Of a stretch of DNA of 64,000 nt, positions 1 through 7,966 are shown piece after piece (position 1 is the first letter of the stretch; each line of letters starts with the position of its first letter). The notes beneath the pieces were generated by a model. The model was not told where the DNA came from and ran no database searches. It saw only the letters and a program-made list of their open reading frames with translations. Where the stretch lies: NCBI GenBank assembly GCA_963717135.1, contig CAVQVN010000003.1, positions 428,365 to 492,364 on the forward strand, in the 5' to 3' direction. A program made the position numbers and the translations under genes. This DNA comes from UBA4744 sp963717135 (lineage in GTDB: Bacteria > Actinomycetota > Acidimicrobiia > Spongiisociales > UBA4744).

Positions 1-80
1 GCCCGAACCCGAACCTCGACCGCACCCGCCAAGGGATTTGGCTCCGGATCGCTCTTCTCCTTGTCGGGTCGGTTCAAGAT

Positions 81-1040
81 TCAGATCTCACCGGCCGTGA
101 CGGCCACCGCCTCGGCAGCCTGAAAACTCATTACCCAGGTGAAGTGACCATGCTGGGGCCACAAAATGAACTGGGAGTTGGGGATGCGATCGGCCAACCA
201 ACGGCCCGCCGACGCCGGGACCCACTGGTCGGCGCCCCCGTACCAAAGTGAAGTCTCCTGCGTCACCGCGGAGACGTCAAAACCCCAATCCCGACGGTAG
301 AGGTTCGATTCGTAGGCGGTCGCCCGGCCTCCCTGAACTAACGCTTCTCGAGTCACGGAGGCAAACCACTCGCGCACCTCGGCCCGCTCCATCGCTTCTT
401 GATCAGCACTACCCATAGTCGAGATTACGCGGCCCAGAAGCCGATCCTCCCGTCCTTTCCTAACCGCGTAGGCCGTCAGCTCATACTGAATCCGCCGAAC
501 CCATCTTCTCGAGGACACTCCGGTAATCAGCGGAGTGTCCAGCATTCCGGTCGCCTCGAGCGGCGCCGTCCCGACGACGATCCCGATACGCGATACCCGC
601 TGCCCCAGGACGAGGGCGCAGGCCAGCGCATAAGGGCTTCCCCCAGACGCACCCAGTACTGAGAAGCTGCCGATCCCAAGAAGTCCGGCAACCTCGGCAA
701 CGTCATGGGGCCAGTCCAAGAAGGTACGACCGGGCCGGAACGTGGACAAGCCGTACCCGGGACGGTCCAGAGCGATCACCCGGACATGCAGACCCGTTTG
801 TTCCAAGACGGGCCGAGCCAGTTCCAATTCGCGATGGCTGCCCGGGAAACCGTGGCAATAGAACATGGCAGGGGCGCTCCGCGGGCCCCATTCGGAGTAG
901 CCCATCTGCCGACCATCCGCCAGATCAAGAATCAATGCGATCTCCTGCTTGTCAGAGACCTCATGTCCACCATGACCGACGCGTGGTGGAGCGAGTAGGG
1001 CCGGATGGCTCCAACCGTCAGACCCGACCGCCCTGTTCAA
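81..1040 (-). CDS. alpha/beta hydrolase fold protein
   Basis: A 319-residue alpha/beta hydrolase of unknown substrate. The oxyanion-hole region HGFPGS is near residues 63-68, the nucleophile elbow GASGG puts Ser132 as the catalytic serine, and a C-terminal HGHF supplies the likely catalytic histidine. There is no signal peptide, so it is probably cytoplasmic. The ATG start overlaps the stop codon of the upstream EEP-family gene in an ATGA tetranucleotide, which suggests translational coupling. The first 30 or so residues look poorly conserved, but no alternative start with a ribosome-binding site was seen. Family assignment is firm; esterase, haloperoxidase or epoxide hydrolase activity cannot be told apart. 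Confidence 0.85.
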   Translation of the reverse strand: MNRAVGSDGWSHPALLAPPRVGHGGHEVSDKQEIALILDLADGRQMGYSEWGPRSAPAMFYCHGFPGSHRELELARPVLEQTGLHVRVIALDRPGYGLSTFRPGRTFLDWPHDVAEVAGLLGIGSFSVLGASGGSPYALACALVLGQRVSRIGIVVGTAPLEATGMLDTPLITGVSSRRWVRRIQYELTAYAVRKGREDRLLGRVISTMGSADQEAMERAEVREWFASVTREALVQGGRATAYESNLYRRDWGFDVSAVTQETSLWYGGADQWVPASAGRWLADRIPNSQFILWPQHGHFTWVMSFQAAEAVAVTAGEI

Positions 1041-2002
1041 GGCGCGGCCCGGGCCAGAGTTACAAAGAGCGGGAAGTGGTCCGAACCGAGGCTCTCCCCC
1101 AAATGCCGGTCTATCGTCGTGAGACCGGGGCTGTGCACCAGGTGGTCGATCGGGATGCCGAACAGGACGTTCCCGGCAGGCCAGGACGCCTGGACTCCGA
1201 ATCCCTTCTGTGAGTTGACGAGATCAGCCTCTTTGGTCAAGAGCGAGAAACCCCGCGACCAGGTGGACGCGTTGAAATCCCCGGTCACGACCACTGGGAC
1301 CTCCTGGCGAGCAGCCCATTCGCCGATGATTCGCAGTTGATCGTCACGGGCCTTCGCTCGAGTCGGGTTGACCGGCGACAGAGGATGGGACCCGAGGATC
1401 TTGATCTCCCGTCCGTCCAGTTCCGCGATCACCTCAATCGATAGCTGACCGAAGTCTCCCAGAGCGATAACGTTGGCCTCGGTTTCCTTCCCCACCAATG
1501 CCAGCGTGCCAAAAACCGATCCGGGCTCTCGAGCGTTGACCATCCGATAGGGCAGATCAGACCGGCTGATGGCATCCTCCCAGTCGGTCGACGATTCGTG
1601 CAGAAAAATGACATCCGCTTCGCCGGCCGCCAGGAACTCGACGACCGCCGAGCGCTCGGAATTGGATGCCGTCACATTGAAACTGAGGATCTCCAGGGTG
1701 TCCGACCCCGCCGGCAGAGCAGGCGAACCCGTATACAGCGGGACGATGAGCGTGAGATTGGCCACCAGAGCGGCGCCGGCCAGCAGGGCGGTCCGCCGCC
1801 ACCGCAAAACCCCCAGCACCGCCACCACCGGCACCAGCAGCGCGGCATATTGCACGCGGAAATGGGCTGCCAGGTCGAACCCCCACCAGATGCCGCCCAG
1901 AAACCCAGCCGTGGTGAAAAAGACGAGAACCACGGCAACCAACGCGACGAAGGTACCGATCAAATCGCTCGTTGCTGAGGTTGGTCGCGTCTCCGGTGGC
2001 AT
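1037..2002 (-). CDS. membrane-anchored endonuclease/exonuclease/phosphatase family protein
   Basis: About 321 residues. The N-terminal third has two or three hydrophobic membrane segments, followed by an EEP domain of the DNase I/sphingomyelinase/inositol phosphatase superfamily. Family signatures are ILSFNV, a metal-binding glutamate in FLHES, GDFN, and the C-terminal SDHFP. The catalytic domain probably faces outward, though topology is inferred only from hydrophobicity. The start is placed at ATG 2002 because a G-rich ribosome-binding site precedes it; an in-frame ATG at 2044 would add 14 residues. It overlaps the downstream alpha/beta hydrolase by 4 nt. The substrate is unknown. Confidence 0.82.
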   Translation of the reverse strand: MPPETRPTSATSDLIGTFVALVAVVLVFFTTAGFLGGIWWGFDLAAHFRVQYAALLVPVVAVLGVLRWRRTALLAGAALVANLTLIVPLYTGSPALPAGSDTLEILSFNVTASNSERSAVVEFLAAGEADVIFLHESSTDWEDAISRSDLPYRMVNAREPGSVFGTLALVGKETEANVIALGDFGQLSIEVIAELDGREIKILGSHPLSPVNPTRAKARDDQLRIIGEWAARQEVPVVVTGDFNASTWSRGFSLLTKEADLVNSQKGFGVQASWPAGNVLFGIPIDHLVHSPGLTTIDRHLGESLGSDHFPLFVTLARAAP

Positions 2003-2110
2003 GAACCCCCTGGCTGAATGGTAGGTCGGCATTGGGCCGAACATCTCCGGGTTGTATCCAATCCGGAGGTTTTCGGTTACGTTGGAAACCGACTACTCGA
2101 AAGGCTCGAA

Positions 2111-2827
2111 ATGCCCACCCCGCACATTGCGGCCGGCCCGGGAGATTTCGCCGAGGCCGTTCTTCTTCCCGGCGATCCCCTCCGCGCCCGGCACATTGCC
2201 GAGATCTTCTTCGATGATGCCCGGCAGGTAAACGCTGTGCGAAACATGCTGGGCTTCACAGGCTCCTACCACGGGATGCCGGTGTCGGTGATGGGAACCG
2301 GGATGGGAATCCCGTCCTCATCGATCTACGCCACCGAACTGGTCAATGAGTATGGAGTCAAGCGTCTCGTCCGGGTCGGCTCCTGCGGCGGCCTGAGTGA
2401 CAAGGTCGGCATCCGCGACGTGATCCTGGCAATCGGGGCGTCGACCGATTCTGGAGTGAACCGGGCTCGCTACGGCGGCATGGACTTCTCGGCCACCGCC
2501 GACTTCGGGCTACTTCGAGCCGCCCACGAGGCCGCTCGGAAAGCCGGCGTCGATGCCAGGGTGGGCAACGTGCATTCGAGCGATCTGTTCTACCACCCGG
2601 ACAAATCGAGAATCGAACTGATGGTCGGTATGGGAGTGATGGCCGTCGAGATGGAAGCCGCCGGTCTCTACGGTGTCGCCGCCGAGACCGGAGCGCGTGC
2701 CCTCGCCATCCTCACCGTCAGCGATGACGTGGTCACCGGGGAGGCCACCTCCTCGACTGAAAGGGAAACCACCTTTGACGACATGGTCACCATCGCCCTG
2801 GAGGCACTCCTGATCGACGGCAGCTAG
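2111..2827 (+). CDS. deoD: purine-nucleoside phosphorylase, DeoD type
   Basis: A 238-residue cytoplasmic enzyme that phosphorolyses purine (deoxy)nucleosides to base and (deoxy)ribose-1-phosphate in purine salvage. The N-terminus MPTPHI and the phosphate-binding segment LLPGDPLRA are typical of hexameric DeoD, as are VRVGSCGG and the ribose/base-binding VMAVEMEAAGLYG. The late Asp in TVSDD matches the catalytic Asp204 region. An upstream in-frame start at 2018 exists, but ATG 2111 gives the family's usual length and has AAAGG upstream. It is divergent from the EEP gene and convergent with argH. Confidence 0.93.
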   Translation: MPTPHIAAGPGDFAEAVLLPGDPLRARHIAEIFFDDARQVNAVRNMLGFTGSYHGMPVSVMGTGMGIPSSSIYATELVNEYGVKRLVRVGSCGGLSDKVGIRDVILAIGASTDSGVNRARYGGMDFSATADFGLLRAAHEAARKAGVDARVGNVHSSDLFYHPDKSRIELMVGMGVMAVEMEAAGLYGVAAETGARALAILTVSDDVVTGEATSSTERETTFDDMVTIALEALLIDGS

Positions 2828-3076
2828 TCGGGAACGGTCCCCCTCACCGAGAAATCGAGACACGACGGATATCTGCTGATGTACGCCAACGTCACCTCCC
2901 GGAGTATCGGAGCGAGCAAGACTTCCGGGCGATCCGAGACCGAATTCTTCTGGCCTATCCGATCACCCCGCCGGATTCGACCGGGAAGTGCGCCGCTGGG
3001 CCGGCTGGAGGTTTCACCGGGAGCAGCCGGTCCTCCCGGTTCGGGTATCTCCGAGATCGCCCCACGACTGCGAGCG

Positions 3077-4435
3077 TCAGCTCTCGCCAAACAACGAACG
3101 GAGTTCGGCCAGCTGATCGAGAACCGAAACATGGCTACCCCCACCCGGCGTGCGCCGACGCACAACAGATCCCTCTGGGTCGAGAACGTCGAGGTCTTTC
3201 GGAACGAAGCTCAGATGCGCGGCCTGCAGTTCCCCGGCCGTCACCTCGCCGAGGGTTTTGCCTTCCGCGAGAAGCCGGGCCACCAGCCGGCCCACCGCAT
3301 CGTGGGCCTCCCGGAACGGAATCCCCCGGGCCACCAGGACTTCCGCCAGATCCAGCGCGGTCACCCAGCTCGATGGCGCCGGCGGGTGAAACTCGGCGCT
3401 GGCGATCATCCCGGACAACGCTGACAGCGCCCCGGCCAGAGTGTCGTCTGCATCGAAGACGGCCGCCTTGTCTTCCTGCAGGTCCCGGTTGTAGCTGAGG
3501 GGCAAACCTTTTTGCATCGCCAAGAGTCCCGTCAGATCACCGATTGCCCGGGCGGTCTTGCCCCGGACCAGCTCGGCAATGTCGGCATTCTTTTTTTGGG
3601 GAAGAGCAGACGATCCGGTCGTAAAGCGGTCGGCAAAGGTCACCCACCCGAACTCGGACGTCGACCACAGCACCAGCTCCTCGCCCAGCCGGGAGAGATG
3701 GGTGAGGGACTGGGCGCAGCAGAATGCATATTCCGCAACAAAGTCCCGCGCCGAGACGGCATCGAGCGAATTGGCAAAGGTATCGCGCATCCCGAGTTCG
3801 TCGGCAACGATCCGGGGATCGAGAGGCAAGCTGCTTCCCCCGGAAGCACCGGCCCCGAGCGGCGATACGGCAATCCGCTTCTCAGCGTCTGTGAAGCGGT
3901 CTATGTCCCGCACCAGCATCCAGGCATACGCCAGGAGGTGGTGGGCCAGAGGAATTGCTTGGGCTTGCTGGAGATGGGTATAGGAAGGGACAACGGTGTC
4001 GCCCACCTCTTCGGCCTTGTCGGCCAGGATTCTCCCGAACGATTTGAGCTGGGCGATTCTGCGGCCCGCCGCCCGGGTGAGATACAGCCGGAGGTCCAGA
4101 GCGACCTGGTCGTTGCGAGATCGTCCAGTGTGAAGTTTGCCCGCCACCGGACCGATCACCTCGTGCAGTCGGCGCTCCACGGCGGTATGGACGTCCTCGT
4201 CCCCGTCGTGAAACTCGAAACGACCTTCCCGGGCGTCTTCCAGCAGATCACCGATCGCTTCCACCAATTGACGTGTCTCGTCTTTGGTGAGCAACCCGAC
4301 TTCGCCCAGCATCCGGGCATGGGCAGCCGAACCCAGCAGATCATCCTGCAGCAGTCGCCGGTCCGATCGATCAACCGTGAACGCCAGAAGATCCTCATGA
4401 GGATCCTCCGAAAACCGCCCACCCCAAAGGGTCAT
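3077..4435 (-). CDS. argH: argininosuccinate lyase
   Basis: A 452-residue enzyme splitting argininosuccinate into arginine and fumarate, the last step of arginine synthesis. The fumarase/aspartase signature GSSALPQKKNAD is present, with THLQQAQ and HTGRSRNDQ near the substrate site. ATG 4435 (MTLWGGRF) is chosen because it matches the family N-terminus and follows a run of G; longer in-frame starts would read through the heptad repeat just upstream. It lies downstream of argG and argR on the same strand, so argR-argG-argH probably form one arginine operon. Confidence 0.96.
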   Translation of the reverse strand: MTLWGGRFSEDPHEDLLAFTVDRSDRRLLQDDLLGSAAHARMLGEVGLLTKDETRQLVEAIGDLLEDAREGRFEFHDGDEDVHTAVERRLHEVIGPVAGKLHTGRSRNDQVALDLRLYLTRAAGRRIAQLKSFGRILADKAEEVGDTVVPSYTHLQQAQAIPLAHHLLAYAWMLVRDIDRFTDAEKRIAVSPLGAGASGGSSLPLDPRIVADELGMRDTFANSLDAVSARDFVAEYAFCCAQSLTHLSRLGEELVLWSTSEFGWVTFADRFTTGSSALPQKKNADIAELVRGKTARAIGDLTGLLAMQKGLPLSYNRDLQEDKAAVFDADDTLAGALSALSGMIASAEFHPPAPSSWVTALDLAEVLVARGIPFREAHDAVGRLVARLLAEGKTLGEVTAGELQAAHLSFVPKDLDVLDPEGSVVRRRTPGGGSHVSVLDQLAELRSLFGES

Positions 4436-4446
4436 AATGCCCCCCG

Positions 4447-4481
4447 GTACTGAGTACTGAGTACTGAGTACTGAGTACTCA
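4447..4481. repeat. heptanucleotide tandem repeat (GTACTGA)n
   Basis: Four perfect GTACTGA units followed by a variant GTACTCA fill the gap between the end of argG and the start of argH. The 7-nt period is shared with several other intergenic repeats in this window whose unit sequences differ. Confidence 0.9.
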
Positions 4482-4499
4482 GGAAGCGAAGCTTCCGGC

Positions 4500-5705
4500 T
4501 CACTCCCCCTCCCCCAGGCGTTCTTCCGCAAGGGTTCGCAATCTCAACGCCTGCAGCCGGATAAACCCGCTGGCATCCGCCTGCTCGTAGACATCGTCCT
4601 CTTCGAAAGTAACCGTCGCCTGATCGTAAAGACCGAAAGAATCCGAGCGCCGCCCTTCAACGTAGACCTGGCCCTTGTAGAGCTTGAGCCGCGCCTCACC
4701 GCTCACACGCCGTTGAACGTCGTCCATGAAGGCTTGCAGGGCTTCTCGCTCCGGTGCGAACCAGAAGCCGTTGTACACCATCTCTGCATAACGGGGCACC
4801 AACTCGTCCCGTAGGTGGGCTACTTCTCGATCTAGGGTGATCGACTCAACCGCTTTGTGGGCGTGGTGCAGAATGGTGCCGCCGGGAGTCTCATAGACAC
4901 CGCGGCTCTTCATCCCCACGAATCGGTTCTCGACTATGTCGACCCGGCCGATCCCGTGCCTGCCTCCGATTTCGTTGAGGCGCCTGAGCAGGGCAACGGG
5001 CGCCAGTTGTTCTCCATTGACCGCCACCGGATCACCGTCTTCATAGGTGAGAGCGACCCATTCGGGCTGATCCGGCGCCGTCTCGGGATCGACCGTCATA
5101 TTGAACATGCCGGGTGGCGGTGCTTCCCACGGGTTCTCGAGTACCCCACCCTCATATGAAATATGCAACAGATTGGCATCGATTGAGTATGGCTTGTCGG
5201 GGGTGGTGGGAATGGGGATGGCATGTTCCCTGGCGTACGCCACGCAGTCCGCCCGGCTTCGTAGCGTCCATTCCCGCCACGGGGCAATGACCTTGATGTC
5301 CGGCTTGAGGGCGTAGGCGGAGAGCTCAAAACGCACTTGATCGTTACCTTTTCCGGTTGCTCCGTGGGCAACGGCGTCTGCCCCCGTCTTCTCGGCCGCT
5401 CGGATCAGCCCCTTGGTGATCACCGGACGGGCCAGGGAGGTACCCAGCAGGTAGTACCACTCGTACACCGCGTTGGCTCGAAGGGCCGGGAAGACGAAAT
5501 CGGCGACGAACTCCTCTGTTAGGTCTTCCGTAATCGCCTCCACCGCTCCGGTCTGCAGGGCCTTGGCCCGGGCGCTCGCCACCTCATCGCCTTGACCCAC
5601 GTCTGCGGTGTAAGCCACTACCTCTACCCGGTACTCCTCAATCAACCATTTCAGAATCACCGAGGTATCGAGACCCCCGGAATATGCCAGCACTACTTTC
5701 TTCAA
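4500..5705 (-). CDS. argG: argininosuccinate synthase
   Basis: About 401 residues. It condenses citrulline and aspartate with ATP to argininosuccinate. The N-terminal PP-loop AYSGGLDTS is the ATP pyrophosphatase motif, and GKGNDQVRFE and the SRGVYETPGGT segment are typical of ArgG. The start is placed at TTG 5705, whose last bases overlap the argR stop (TTGA) and which has GGGAG about 7 nt upstream. An ATG at 5747 would add 14 residues inside argR. The TTG start and overlap suggest coupling to argR translation. Confidence 0.95.
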   Translation of the reverse strand: MKKVVLAYSGGLDTSVILKWLIEEYRVEVVAYTADVGQGDEVASARAKALQTGAVEAITEDLTEEFVADFVFPALRANAVYEWYYLLGTSLARPVITKGLIRAAEKTGADAVAHGATGKGNDQVRFELSAYALKPDIKVIAPWREWTLRSRADCVAYAREHAIPIPTTPDKPYSIDANLLHISYEGGVLENPWEAPPPGMFNMTVDPETAPDQPEWVALTYEDGDPVAVNGEQLAPVALLRRLNEIGGRHGIGRVDIVENRFVGMKSRGVYETPGGTILHHAHKAVESITLDREVAHLRDELVPRYAEMVYNGFWFAPEREALQAFMDDVQRRVSGEARLKLYKGQVYVEGRRSDSFGLYDQATVTFEEDDVYEQADASGFIRLQALRLRTLAEERLGEGE

Positions 5706-6169
5706 CGCCCCGCTCCCATCCGTTCCAGCTCTTTGGCAATGCGCCATCCGCCAACCTTTTCCTCCACGATCACCACCAAGGTGTCGTCACCGGCAACCGT
5801 GCCCAACACTCCCGTGAGGGCGGCTCCGTCGATAGCCCCGGCAACTACTTGGGCTGCTCCCGGGGGAGTCTTGACTACGACCAGGCTTCCAGTCGGCGTG
5901 ATACTTGTGGCGAATTGGGCCAATGCTCTGAATACGGTTTCGTCGTTCCCTTCCGCCGGCCGCGGTTCATCCGGAAGGGCATACCCGTAGAGCCCGTCCG
6001 AAGAACGCCTCTTCACCGCCCCCATCAGGTTCAAGTCCCGTGACACTGTGGCCTGGGTTACGTGGAAACCTTCCCGTTCGAGTTGTTCGACCACATCGCT
6101 CTGACGGGTCACATGCCTTGTCATCAGGATTCGGCGGAGAGCCCGGCGTCGGGCCGCGGTGTAGCGCAT
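5702..6169 (-). CDS. argR: arginine repressor
   Basis: A 155-residue ArgR/AhrC family regulator. An N-terminal winged helix-turn-helix (about residues 1-70, including the SR-type recognition helix QATVSRDL) is followed by a C-terminal arginine-binding, hexamerising domain. That domain contains the conserved GTVAGDDT segment, whose Asp pair binds arginine. It is first in an apparent argR-argG-argH operon and probably represses it when arginine is abundant; autoregulation is inferred from position. Length matches the family. Confidence 0.94.
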   Translation of the reverse strand: MRYTAARRRALRRILMTRHVTRQSDVVEQLEREGFHVTQATVSRDLNLMGAVKRRSSDGLYGYALPDEPRPAEGNDETVFRALAQFATSITPTGSLVVVKTPPGAAQVVAGAIDGAALTGVLGTVAGDDTLVVIVEEKVGGWRIAKELERMGAGR

Positions 6170-6203
6170 GAAGGGAGGAGTATACGCATATTTGAATAAG
6201 GAG
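6170..6203 (-). promoter_or_regulatory. AT-rich argR leader with possible ARG half-sites
   Basis: Directly upstream of argR the minus strand reads TTATTCAAATATGCGTATAC, an AT-rich island in GC-rich surroundings. ATTCA and TGCGTAT resemble halves of ArgR operator boxes. No full palindromic ARG box is present, so this is a tentative operator/promoter call. Confidence 0.3.
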
Positions 6204-6221
6204 CGAGCTGGGAGCTAAACG

Positions 6222-6344
6222 CGGTTTCAGGGTCCAGGTTTCAGGTTTCAGGTTTCAGGTTGCAGGTTCCGGGTTTCAGGTTTCGCTCGCCCCGCGGACC
6301 TCTATCACCTGCGGTCGCGGTACGAGGTACTAGGTACTAGGTAC
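6222..6344. repeat. heptad repeats GTTTCAG and GGTACTA
   Basis: Two blocks of 7-nt tandem repeats lie between argR and the methyltransferase gene. The first (about 6222-6285) is made of GGTTTCA-like units with substitutions. The second (6319-6344) is GGTACGA, GGTACTA, GGTACTA, GGTAC. The stretch between them (TTCGCTCGCC, then TGCGGTCGCGGTACGA) recurs in similar form near 62490-62549. Confidence 0.85.
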
Positions 6345-6346
6345 AC

Positions 6347-6940
6347 TCAAAGCATCACTCCTTCGAGGCGGAGCAAGTACTCCTTTCGGTCCGTTCCGCC
6401 GGCATAGCCGCCCATGCCCCCGCCGGTCCGTAGGACTCGGTGGCAAGGAATCACGACCGGGATCGGGTTACCACCCAACGCCTGCCCGGCCGCCCGGGCA
6501 CCTCTCGGTCGACCGGCCTTCCGAGCCACCTCCTGGTAGGTTGATACTCCGCCATATGGGATTTTGGCCGTCGCGATGAGAACTTCTCGTCGGAACCCCG
6601 TGATGAGCCTCTTGTCCAGCGGCATTTCAAAGCTCTCCCGCCGACCGGTGAAGTACTCGTCGAGCTCTCTCCGGATCTGTTCGAGACGAGCCGGGTGCTC
6701 GAGGATTCTGGGAGAAATCCGCTCCGCCAGCTCCTCGAGAACCCCCGATTCATTGTCGAAACCGATGCGGACCAGGCCTGTGCGGGTGGCGGCCAGAACC
6801 AGGTCACCGATGGGCGAATCGATAGTCATAAACGCAATGTCAACCAACTCGCCCGCCTGTTGGGCAAAACGGTTGGCGGCCGATTCAGCAGCGCCACCCA
6901 CATCTCCGATATAGCTGAGAAGGGTCTTCAAATCATTCAT
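6347..6940 (-). CDS. methylated-DNA--protein-cysteine S-methyltransferase
   Basis: About 197 residues. A suicide repair protein that moves alkyl groups from O6-alkylguanine in DNA to its own cysteine. The acceptor motif PCHRV is preceded by the hydrophobic IPVVI, and the DNA-binding helix region QEVARKAGRPRGARA and the Asn hinge GGNPIP are present. ATG 6940 overlaps the stop of the upstream sigma-factor gene (ATGA) and has AAGGA in front, so the two are co-translated. The extra N-terminal 45 residues before the usual MGMT fold are unassigned. Ogt/MGMT type rather than Ada, because no metal-binding Ada domain is present. Confidence 0.92.
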   Translation of the reverse strand: MNDLKTLLSYIGDVGGAAESAANRFAQQAGELVDIAFMTIDSPIGDLVLAATRTGLVRIGFDNESGVLEELAERISPRILEHPARLEQIRRELDEYFTGRRESFEMPLDKRLITGFRREVLIATAKIPYGGVSTYQEVARKAGRPRGARAAGQALGGNPIPVVIPCHRVLRTGGGMGGYAGGTDRKEYLLRLEGVML

Positions 6941-7404
6941 TCCTTGATTTCCTCTCTTAAGCGGGCCAGCCCTGCCCGGACGTTTTGGCGCGCCGCCGAC
7001 TCCGAACAACCGATCACCTCGCCGATGGTCCGATAGGCGAGATCATCCACAAAACGCAGCACGATGGCCGACCTCTGCTTGGCGGGAAGCGCCTGCACCC
7101 GGATCCAGAGGCCTCGATCAACGACCTCCAGTTCGTCTCCGGTCGGGAGATCAGGACAGTCCCCACTCGGGATTTCCGGGCGTTTTCGTCGGCGGTGGAG
7201 ATCGATTGCTTTGTGGTGGGCAATCGTGAATAGCCAACCTTTCAAGTTGGTGGCCTCCGCCACTTTCGGGTAGGCGCTCAATGCGGCCATGAAGGTCTCT
7301 TGAAAGCAATCTTCGGCGTCGTTCCTACCCACCGAAGCAACCAAGAACCGATACACATCTTCGCGATGGGCATCAAGCAGTTCTTGGAACGGCGGCAGCT
7401 TCAC
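6937..7404 (-). CDS. ECF-type RNA polymerase sigma factor
   Basis: A 155-residue sigma-70 family protein with a region 2 (DAEDCFQETFMAAL and LKGWLFTIAHHKAIDLHRR, the -10 recognition helix) and a region 4 helix-turn-helix (LRFVDDLAYRTIGEVIGCSESAARQNV). GTG start. No anti-sigma gene is adjacent. Instead its stop overlaps the start of an alkylguanine-DNA methyltransferase, so its output may include DNA-alkylation repair. That is an inference from coupling only. Confidence 0.88.
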   Translation of the reverse strand: MKLPPFQELLDAHREDVYRFLVASVGRNDAEDCFQETFMAALSAYPKVAEATNLKGWLFTIAHHKAIDLHRRRKRPEIPSGDCPDLPTGDELEVVDRGLWIRVQALPAKQRSAIVLRFVDDLAYRTIGEVIGCSESAARQNVRAGLARLREEIKE

Positions 7405-7440
7405 ATCACATACAACGCAGACGAACGCCGAAACGTGAGA

Positions 7441-7935
7441 TCACGAGCCGGTGGTCTCGAATTCGAGAGCCGCGGCCGAAAGTCGCTCCACGGGAATAGT
7501 GGACGCCTGCGCAAAGCCCCCCACGTAGTGCGCCTCGTCAAGGGCGATCTGGATTAGAGAAAAATCGCCCAGGACGATACGGGGAGCCGCCTCGGGAAGT
7601 CGGTCGACATGTGAGCGCCAAACACCCTCGAACTCCGGCGAAGTTCGCTCGACTACCACAGCGGTCCCTCTGAGGCTGACGCGAGCCAGCGTTTGCGGAT
7701 CTCCGGTACCCGGGTCGTTTTCTGAAACAACCAAAGAGACTTGCGGTTCGACGACGAGGTTGCGGGTGTGCTCGGACAGGCTGCTGAGAAACAGCCCGAC
7801 CCGGCTCACGTCCCGGTTGGTCGAGTAGGCGACCATTGATGCCAGAGGACCATTGGGTCCCAGAGTGGCCAAGGCAGCCCACCGATGGCTCATCACCAAC
7901 CGGGCAGCCTCCAGTTCGAACCGGGTCACGGTCAT
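7441..7935 (-). CDS. pyridoxamine 5'-phosphate oxidase-related (HugZ/FMN-binding split barrel) protein
   Basis: A 164-residue protein of the FMN-binding split-barrel superfamily. The N-terminal AARLVMSHRWAALATLG strand-turn, the flavin-phosphate segment LFLSSLSEHTRNL, and RVSLRGTAVVVE fit HugZ-type proteins. The C-terminal part ends with the conserved YVGGFAQA segment. It probably binds FMN, F420 or haem; which cannot be decided here. It stands alone upstream of the sigma-factor gene on the same strand. Confidence 0.83.
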   Translation of the reverse strand: MTVTRFELEAARLVMSHRWAALATLGPNGPLASMVAYSTNRDVSRVGLFLSSLSEHTRNLVVEPQVSLVVSENDPGTGDPQTLARVSLRGTAVVVERTSPEFEGVWRSHVDRLPEAAPRIVLGDFSLIQIALDEAHYVGGFAQASTIPVERLSAAALEFETTGS

Positions 7936-7966
7936 GATGCAAGGTTAGCTTCGACCCTCCTCGGAG

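Noticed and set aside
2828..3076. Frames in the gap between deoD and argH
   Set aside because: No conserved features, and both strands give only Arg/Pro-rich low-information sequence.
3512..4453. 313-residue frame antisense to argH
   Set aside because: Shadow of argH; composition is that of a complementary strand.
6049..6070. Possible second parS (GGTTACGTGGAAACC) inside argR
   Set aside because: Too many mismatches to the parS consensus on the left half; probably chance.
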